Below, one piece after another: positions 56,702 through 64,000 of a stretch of DNA of 64,000 bases (its first letter is position 1; the number at the start of each line of letters is the position of its first letter). Origin of the DNA: Pelodera strongyloides (taxonomy: Eukaryota > Nematoda > Chromadorea > Rhabditida > Rhabditidae); assembly GCA_036852015.1 (NCBI GenBank), contig JAANDG010000222.1:152195-216194 (forward strand), given 5' to 3'. The translations under genes and the position numbers were made by a program. The notes beneath the pieces were generated by a model. That model was not told the origin of the DNA. It ran no database searches and was given only the letters and a program-made list of their open reading frames with translations.

Positions 56702-56865
56702 ATTAAATTTTTTAAATTTGTTTTACGCTACAAGAGCGTGCACCTTTATTCAAGGGTGAAAGTACAGATTCAATGTTTGCTTATGACATGTTCCGCAGAG
56801 GTCCTGAGCAGTAGGCGACGAGTTCCAGATGACAAATTGCTCGACGTCTTCGGGCTAGGGCCAGG
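56702..56865 (-). mobile_element. SINE tail, inverted copy
   Basis: Reverse complement of the tail of the SINE at 44684-44995, from the end with GTTTTACGCT to CTTCGGGCTAGGGCCAGG. The tRNA head is absent. Confidence 0.75.
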
Positions 56866-57099
56866 CAATATTAATAGCTTAGTTGCACCACAAAAGTTAC
56901 CGGAAACAGGGTTATCGAATTATCGAGTTCTTTCAAAACAATTAGCGAAAGAGTCTAGATATGTTCCACATTAGGACAACGCATTTTGGTTGTATGCAGC
57001 AATGTATGAACAATTAAGTAACTCCGTCTCTCTTCCTTTTCTCCTCTCCTATCAAGCACTTTATCCAAAATTAAACTATCCTATTCGTTGTTCATTTAA

Positions 57100-57272
57100 A
57101 GCGAAATACCGGCCGGTTTTTGAAACGCACCGTGAACAACTGAATCCTTACGTATTTATGCTAATTTGCTCGAATTTAGCGCGATTTTTTTTCTAATTTA
57201 TGTTCATTTGCATATTCTGCATAAGAATGTTGATGTACTCGATGCGTTTCAAAAACCGGCCGGTATTTCGCT
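57100..57272. mobile_element. Foldback MITE, AGCGAAAT family (TSD TTAA)
   Basis: 173 bp, ends AGCGAAATACCGGCCGG and CCGGCCGGTATTTCGCT between TTAA repeats, with strong arm complementarity for about 35 bases. Confidence 0.88.
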
Positions 57273-57923
57273 TTAATGAATCCTTGAATACAATATTATC
57301 TTGCTTCTGTTGAAGTAAAGTTAATCGATTTGAGTTTTCACGTTGACATATACCTCAGCTTTCTTTTTCATTGTCTTTTCTTAGTTTAACACGCAAATAT
57401 TTTGCGACAAGCATGTGCTCTGCGGTATCTTATTGTTATTATACCACTACACAGATGTGAATTCATTTTGGATGCACACGGATAGCCTATGGCCTATAGC
57501 ATATATCACCTTTAATTGGCTATATACTAATATATGTTACCTACGGAACCAAATAGCACCTGTGCACATCTTTGCAAGACCACACATATGTAGGTCCAGA
57601 CGGCTATCGCTGCCCGAGGCGACTTTCCAATACTACAAAGGGAGATACTTCGAAGTACTCAAAGCATTTTTATGAAAAGTCTGAGGCGTATATTCCGAAG
57701 TTTATGTGATACGATTCAATTGAGCTTCGAAAACTTGGCATACTTTTACCAAATGCCTGAAAGGAAACACGTTGTGTTCGTACAGCAAACAAACATAATT
57801 TCAAATTTCGATTGTATAAGATGTAGGCATAAAGATAAAGGGTGAGATTGTTTTTGTGAATTTGAAGAGGTTTTGGTGTTAAAGGTGCTACTTTGAAATT
57901 CTTTTTTGTTTTACATTTTTTAG

Positions 57924-58255
57924 CACCTCATCTCTAATCTCATCTTCTCCGGTAAGCACCCAGTATTTACAGCAAGTACCTACTTCTGCGGTGAGTACCC
58001 TGTCACTACCCAGATATGATTGTGCCGTAGGTCCCGTTTTGGGGGAAGTAGTCTCCCAAGGGAGGAGCATCCCAAGGGCAATCCCGAGATTCTCATTGGG
58101 GAGGGAGCAATCCCCAAGTATTCACCGCCCGTTTAGTCTGGGACATAGACGTTTCACCTGCCGTATTCTACAGCTTTCTGATGCTCAACTGCTGCATTTC
58201 ATCTTTTGTTTCTCTCCCCCCCCCTCTCTCTCTCTCTCTCTCTCCCTCCCTCCCT

Positions 58256-58299
<44 letters not shown>

Positions 58300-60066
58300 A
58301 CTTTGCACAAGAAAAATTGAGCGAATATTTTTTGTTTCCATGGAAGAATTTTACTAATTTAGATAAAAAAAATTTTTGAATAGCCAAGGATTTGTGTCAA
58401 ATTCGAAGAACGATCAGTTACGTCCAAAATGTGCAATCGGGAGTATTATCAGGGGGTGAGTTAATGTTTCGCCCACTTTCATTTCGTACATATACCAACT
58501 AAAAGACAAAGCGAAATACCGGTTGGTTGAAACGCATCGTGGAAAGCTCAATTCTTACCTATTTATGCAAAGTTCCTCGAATTTAGCACGATTTTTTATT
58601 TTATTCGAATTTAGCGCGATTTTTTTATTTATGTTCATTTGCATTAGCTACATAAGAATGCTGGTGTACTCGATGTGTTTCACTCGATGTGCCGATATTT
58701 CGCGTTAAAGATGAGGTGATTTGAATGTCATGTTTTAGTGATCAATTAACTCTTTTGTTTTAGATACGTATGTGGATGCGCATCGAGGCCTTGATGGTAA
58801 AACATCGAATACATGTTAATGTGAGTAAATTTTTTAATGAGACCCTTTAGCTTTAGCTCGATTACGGTGTAGCTTTCAGAAACAAGGAGTTATTACGCAT
58901 AACTTTGCCGGGACGTATTTGAATGGGCTCGGTTCGGATAATTTCTTGAGTATATTTGGAGTTTGTGATTTGGCTAGGGGCTTTGATACGTTTGAGGCGC
59001 TCACCGGATTAAATTTCCAAGTGCAAGGGGAAAGTTTGGTTTGTATGTATTGTAATAAAAAATACTTCGTAATTATTACGAACATATCGTAAAAATAGGT
59101 TCAGTTTCACGGGCATGTCCCTTTAAGATTGTATGTACTCGCCTACTACACTAGCACATCTTCAGAAATTTTCAGACTATATATTTTTTTCATAACATCA
59201 CCCCGCCGAATAAATGTTTCGTCACGGTGAAATCAATGTACTAGGGATTGCTTCCGACGGTTTTGTACCTAGTTTGTGAAAAGCATATGCCTACCAACTG
59301 AATTCTTTGTATTATAACTGAATTCTTATGGTCCCTAGTAAGATAGTAAGTACTCTCACGTTGTAAAGCGCGGGAGTTCCCTTTGGTTGACGTTCTTTCT
59401 TTGCATTGATTGTTGACCTGTAAACCTTAATTATATGTAAGTTCTGCAATGAAAGCAGTTTACCTGCATATGTGATGTGGCACAACTAGGTACAATACAG
59501 CTATAAAAAATACTTTCTGTTTAGATAGGAGATCTCAGAAAAGGGTTGGCGATCTTAGAAGAACGACGCCAAAGAGCGCCCGATGACGAGGTGACAAATA
59601 AGAATTGATTTTCCAAATATTAGACAGACTGTTTTTTTTGTCGAATTCAAAGTTTTGTCATAATATCAATATGAGCTTATTTAAAGTCAGTCTTAACCTT
59701 TGAATGAAGTCACATAAAATATGAGAGTTTGCTGCCAACTTCAAACTATTTTTATTCTATCCAGTGTATCGCATGCAACCTTCGGCGATCTGATTTGAGA
59801 CAAGGGACTCTGTCTAAAAATGGGTTTAAGTGATGGGTGTTCATTTCAAATCGCCCCTACTTCACCTTTGATATGTATTTGTATTGCACATATGTATACA
59901 TCACAATCAGTATCCCAACTCAAGTATCAAACCAGAGTCTGTAGTTTGCTCATATTGGATACACTTGATTGAAGTTCCCCGTTCTTTTTGACATATGGTG
60001 CAGGCAAAAAAAAAGAGTCAGGGAAAGAAACCGCTCTCTAACTTTATGGCTACGGAAAAACTTTAA
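57924..60066 (+). CDS. 3' exons of an unknown gene
   Basis: Partial; 5' end not found. Exons 57924-57990, 58384-58455, 58764-58820, 59525-59590 and 60004-60066 join in phase 0 and end at TAA. The last three are the firmest: IRMWMRIEALMVKHRIHVN, then IGDLRKGLAILEERRQRAPD, then AKKKSQGKKPLSNFMATEKL. They suggest a helical region and a basic tail. The first two exons can also be read in a second phase-consistent way by using the donor at 58443, so their protein sequence is uncertain. No family recognised. Introns hold a MITE, a CT microsatellite and a decayed family B element. Confidence 0.4.
58215..58295. repeat. (CT)n/CCCT microsatellite
   Basis: CTCTCT tracts flanking a CCCTCCCT block. Open frames through it are artefacts. 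Confidence 0.9.
58508..58704. mobile_element. AGCGAAAT-family MITE, diverged
   Basis: Starts AGCGAAATACCGGTTGGTTG and ends GATGTGCCGATATTTCGCG before TTAA. Arms carry more mismatches and a small internal duplication of the GATTTTTT part, so it is an older copy. Confidence 0.7.
59030..59123. mobile_element. Decayed right arm of family B MITE
   Basis: GGTTTGTATGTATTGTAATAAAAA through GGGCATGTCCCT and TTAA resembles the right arm of 14790-15178. The left arm could not be found. Confidence 0.6.
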
Positions 60067-60719
60067 CAGTCTCTATATCTCTTTGCCAATGGGACTTGTG
60101 GCTACGGTACCCCTGCGGTCGAATAGCAGGGAAAGTTTATCCGAAATTAGCAAACTAGACACTAGGACACTTGACTTGGAAGCCTTTTCTGGTGATCGTG
60201 CTTTGCACTTTGCGCTTTGCACTCAACTTCTTATGCAGTTCATTTCCCTCGTTCTTCACATAGTTCTTAACCTACATTGGGCGTTATTATTACTCTTTAT
60301 ATAAGAGTAATGTTTTATCGATTAATTTCGGTGTTTACCAACTTTCTCTTCTACATGAAGAGACAAACCAATTACGCTATACGGTTTCCCAGTTTAAGAC
60401 AGTGTTTAACATTTCTTCACAACTAAGTTCGGAAGACTCATTTCTGAGGACTACTCACATTTACCTTTTTCTATAACATATCTTTATCTTATTCCTCAAA
60501 TCGGTACTATGAAAGAGTTGAGACGTTTCTCACATCGACCGGTGGAAGCTAAGTGGGAGTATGGTGGTAAATGAGGCACAGACTTAGCTTCCTAGGCGAC
60601 TTTCGTACCACCGTGGAAGTTAGTTTTCACTTTCGTTCCCTCCACGTAAACCAAGTGTTGCCCTTCACCACCTGGCTCCCTAAAGCTAGGAGCGGCTGAG
60701 GGGAGGACTTCATATGCTC
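60067..60719. other. Spacer and probable 5' region of the Penelope-like element
   Basis: No exon. An 11-base inverted pair (GGAAGCTAAGT and ACTTAGCTTCC, about 60545-60593) may belong to the element's 5' end. The left boundary of the element is not resolved. I looked for a hammerhead ribozyme core and could not support one. Confidence 0.4.
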
Positions 60720-60727
60720 TGCTACAA

Positions 60728-61080
60728 GCCCAAATTACTACTTATCCAACTCATTCAGATCTGCTAAAATTGGTCCCAATCTCAAACTGATTTCTTTAGA
60801 GGGAACAAAACAATTTGGTTCACCTTGTACTAATAGTAGATGTAAAATATGTCCGCTTATCTCTTTCGAATACGTTATTCAAAGCAGTTCAACAAAATAC
60901 TTTTCTTATACCTTTTCCACTGATTCTTCTAATTGTCAAAGTACTGGTATTGTTTATTGTCTGACATGTTCTAATTGCCGTATTCAGTATGTTGGCGAAT
61001 CCAAAAATTCCCTTAAGAGTAGGTTCAGTCAACATAGATACCATTTGAAGAAAAATTCTAACGATACTCTCCTTATATAA
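60728..61080 (+). pseudogene. Penelope-like element, GIY-YIG endonuclease part (frame ends early)
   Basis: The open frame runs to a TAA at 61078-61080. It contains a Cys-rich knuckle (CTNSRCKIC) and the nuclease core with GIVYCLTC, then QYVGES and a following R...H pair (SRFSQHR). These match the GIY and YIG strands and the conserved arginine and histidine of the fold. No clear ATG at the start. The rest of the nuclease and the RT continue in the +1 frame after the break. Confidence 0.7.
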
Positions 61081-63504
61081 ACATTTTACTGATTGCCAAC
61101 CTAATTGTGAGCAAAAATCCTTTACTATACATATCCTTGATAGCCATATTGAGAATAAAGATAATAACATAAGAAAATCTAAGGAACTTTTCTGGATTAA
61201 ACTTCTCAATTGTGCATATCCTTTAGGCCTCAATGATAATATCAAAGGTTACGGTATTATTAGTGATATTAGTAAAAATGGTCTAGGTAACAACTATCTT
61301 CCTTACTACTCGTTTAAGGTACATAGACCACCTAAAAATAGAGGTACTCGAAAACGGCCAAAACGTAACACAAATCCTGTTCTTCCGAATTTATCAGATA
61401 CACTTTGTCCTAAAACACTTAACATTCTACATAGTTCTCTTTCTAATAAGTCTAAGAAACTTCTAATCCATAAATACTACCATACTGACAATAATTTTCA
61501 ATTTAGGCGTAATGTTGAAGCAATTTGTGGTCATTTATCCCTAACTTATCAGTTAAAACCCGACTATAAACCTGATTCATATAAAAGTGACTTCGATATA
61601 CACATACCTTTCATCGAATCTGATTCACCATCCTTGAATCTCAACTATATATTTAAAAAATCAATAACCTCCTTTTTCAATAACAACGCTATTTCTCGTT
61701 GTTTCATACCCCGCATACGCTTTTTAAATAAATACAGTATCCCTCTTGGTCCTAAACTGTTTAATTACAAATCCGTCGTTTCTACTGGTACTGGCTCTTC
61801 TACTATAAGCTGTAATTGCGTAAAATTCATCCCGTACTGTAAACCTAAAGAGCTACTTACTTACCAAAATAGTGTACATATTATCTCAGGTAACAGCGAA
61901 ATATTTACTAATGACTATCCTAACGCTGCAGAACTCTTATCAAAAGGTACTAAATTCCGATGTCCGTTCAATCCTTCAATTTTCAATGAAATGTTAAAGT
62001 CTAGTATTCAAGAATTGTCTAAAAAACTAACATCTCATTTTATTAAAAAACATATTCCGCTTCCCAACCTTAATTCATTACTTCAAGAACTTACCACTTT
62101 CGAATATTGTCAACCTCCTCCGAAATTCAAACAACATTTTAAAGAAATTCGTGGCATTCAAAACATGTTCGTAATTACTTGTGTTGACAAGGCTTCAACT
62201 AACTTCTGTTTTTCGTGCCCCATCCTATATCAAACTTTCCTCCATAATGAGCTTGGACTAGATAACAACACCAACCAAGGTCACATTTCTGGCAATGAAA
62301 CTTACGTACCATACCTATTAGAATCTAAAGATAATATAATTCAAAGACATTCGAACTATGCTAATCTTCTAAAAATTCAAAATTCTCCCGATTCGAATGC
62401 ACTACCGCATATTTATGCAATCCCTAAATTACACAAACCATCAGTTAAAATGAGATTTATCACGGCGGCAAAAAGAAGCTCGCTTAAAGACACCACAATT
62501 TTGCTTCAAAAAATACTTAAACATTTTCGCAAGCACCTGTCTAATTACTGTAAAGCATCTAATAATTATAATATCCACAAAACTTACTTTATTTCTGTAG
62601 ATAACTCGATTTGTATTTCCGAAAATCCCCGTATACACAAATTCAACAAAGTAGGAGTGATGGACTTTAGCAGTTTATTTACCAACCTTCCGCATGACTG
62701 CATTATAAAACATATATTCCAACTCATAGACTTATGTTTCAAAAACTCCGGAAAATCTTTCATTAGTGTGGGTTATAAAAATAGTTTCTATACAGATATT
62801 TACTCTAATAATTGTTACACAGCTTTGGAAGTTAAACACCTGGTTAAGTATATAGTCAATAATAGTTTTCTTGTCTTTAATAATACCATTTTCCACCAAA
62901 CTAAAGGTGTCCCTCAAGGAGGCAATGCTTCACCCCTACTTGCCGTTTTAACTCTTTCTATGATTGAATTAGACTTTCTCAAAAACGCTGCTAATTCCAC
63001 CATACTTTATAATACTCTTGTATTCCGTTACATGGATGACATAGCTATATTCTATAATGACTTTAATCACTTTGATACACTTGTCAGAATGTATCCAGAC
63101 TCTCTAACATTAGAACCCGCGAATATTCATTACAACACTGCATCCTTTCTTGATCTCCAAATCACTCGCCTTTCTAGCTCATGGTCGGTTAATATGTACA
63201 ATAAGACTGACGATTATTCGTTTAATGTTATTAGATTTCCTATGTACGACTCTTACATAAATAATAACATTAAACTTAATTGCATATTAGGTGAAATTAT
63301 TCGTATAAACCGTTGCACTTCATCAATACTATTCTTCAAAGAAAAAATAAACCAATTAATTCACAAACTTCGGTCAAATCAATACCCTTTACCTCTCATA
63401 GCTAGCACTTTTAAGAAAGCTATGTATAGATATCCTTTTATATGCCTCAAATATGACAGTAACAATAAAACCATGATTGCTTGGTTTAATTCAATAACTT
63501 AGTT
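61076..63504 (+). pseudogene. Penelope-like element, reverse transcriptase part
   Basis: A frame of about 809 codons, open from 61076 to TAA at 63502-63504, in the +1 frame to the GIY-YIG part. RT landmarks in order: VDKAS (the DK(G/A) motif of Penelope-like RTs), AIPKLHKP, VKMRFI, VMDFSSLFTNLPH (motif A), TKGVPQGGNASPL (motif B), FRYMDDIAIF (motif C, catalytic DD) and SFLDLQI. No AUG suits the start of the frame, in line with its being the second half of a broken ORF. Confidence 0.8.
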
Positions 63505-64000
63505 TCTATAACTTAACAAATCTATAGTAACAGTTTCTAAATAAGTTGAAAATTTACCATATTTATCTCCCATGGACTACAAACTACATACATATCACCA
63601 GTGCATTACGCCATCGCTATCACTAAGCGTCGCGTAGGTCATACACTAACTACACCGCTAAACACTGCTAAACCATAGCTACCATTCAACTACAAGGCTA
63701 ATATATATTATTCGTATAATTCATAATATACATTCTCTGCGTACCTACATATTCTAAGGTAAGCTTATACAGTTTTCCCAGTTTTTTCTTCCTTTCAGGT
63801 ATTCCGAGGTATCTACTCAAGGTTAGTTTCTTCATTACCTTTTCATTATTAAATTATAATAAAATAATAATAATAATAATAATAATATTATATATCCTTA
63901 TATTATTCATACTTGCTCACTTCTTTACTGTTGCCGAAATTCAACTCTGATCATATATGGTCAATCATACAACACTTCATCTTCCTTTTTAACCTGTACT
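63505..64000. other. 3' region of the Penelope-like element and window edge
   Basis: AT-rich sequence with TATA-like runs and an (AAT)n tract at 63862-63890. No gene seen. The element's 3' end is probably at or near the AAT tract. Confidence 0.4.

Larger units (their letters stand above)
56598..57923. other. Region between the 78-aa gene and the next exons
   Basis: Holds an inverted SINE tail (56702-56865) and a MITE (57100-57272). Otherwise AT-rich. The 5' exons of the following gene may lie here, for example a candidate at about 57384-57421 after TTTCTTAG, but its phase does not fit the next exon. Confidence 0.4.
60720..63895 (+). mobile_element. Penelope-like retroelement with N-terminal GIY-YIG endonuclease
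   Basis: The order is a Cys-rich segment, a GIY-YIG nuclease, a connecting region, reverse transcriptase, then an untranslated tail with an (AAT)n tract at about 63862-63890. Canonical Penelope elements carry GIY-YIG after the RT; the order here is that of the permuted Naiad/Chlamys-type clade. The ORF is broken by one frameshift near 61060-61078, so this copy looks inactive. Exact ends and target duplication were not found; it may reach past the window edge. Confidence 0.75.

Noticed and set aside
60440..60520. Hammerhead ribozyme in the Penelope-like element (CTGAGGA followed later by GAAA)
   Set aside because: The spacing between the two core motifs is far too long and no stems II or III form.

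Overview
This is a eukaryotic, intron-rich window that most resembles a nematode. Introns end in TTTCAG/TTTTAG. Most gene starts have such an acceptor a few bases before the ATG, as expected for spliced-leader trans-splicing. The genus cannot be told from the sequence. I rebuilt the genes exon by exon by checking splice consensus and codon phase, so exon coordinates are good to within a base or two.

Left third (about 1.5-22 kb): three genes on the minus strand, read in the order kinesin-14 (15.7-22.0 kb), phosphatidylinositol 5-phosphate 4-kinase (8.2-13.9 kb) and a heterotrimeric-type kinesin-2 (1.5-6.5 kb, 3' part missing). A small predicted tail-anchored protein lies antisense beyond the last visible kinesin-2 exon (0.46-1.46 kb).

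Middle (22.4-32.4 kb): a complete Ty3/Gypsy-type LTR retrotransposon with two 975-bp LTRs that look identical. A gag-protease ORF and a pol ORF are linked by a textbook -1 frameshift signal. Pol carries an unusual C-terminal extension that looks like a catalytically dead SGNH hydrolase. The LTR 3' end carries three hairpins spaced exactly 43 bp apart.

Right half (33.7-60 kb): five consecutive plus-strand genes with short gaps. They are a PSMD5-like proteasome assembly chaperone (33.7-40.9 kb), two adjacent unknown proteins with LOTUS-like/winged-helix segments and disordered regions (41.4-46.2 and 47.1-54.6 kb), a 78-residue unknown protein (55.3-56.2 kb) and the 3' exons of another unknown gene (57.9-60.1 kb). 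A gene for an IS1595/ISXO2-like transposase with substituted catalytic residues sits inside PSMD5 intron 3. The window ends in a Penelope-like retroelement (60.7-63.9 kb) whose GIY-YIG endonuclease lies upstream of the reverse transcriptase, broken by one frameshift.

Introns and gaps are full of small elements: several foldback MITE families flanked by TTAA or TTAT, one TTA-flanked MITE, tRNA-derived SINE-like pieces, GC-rich dispersed repeats and microsatellites. A recurring theme is tandem duplication of segments that contain a splice site (kinesin-2 exon 11 donor, kinesin-2 start acceptor, PSMD5 exon 7 donor). No CRISPR, rRNA or intact tRNA gene was found.
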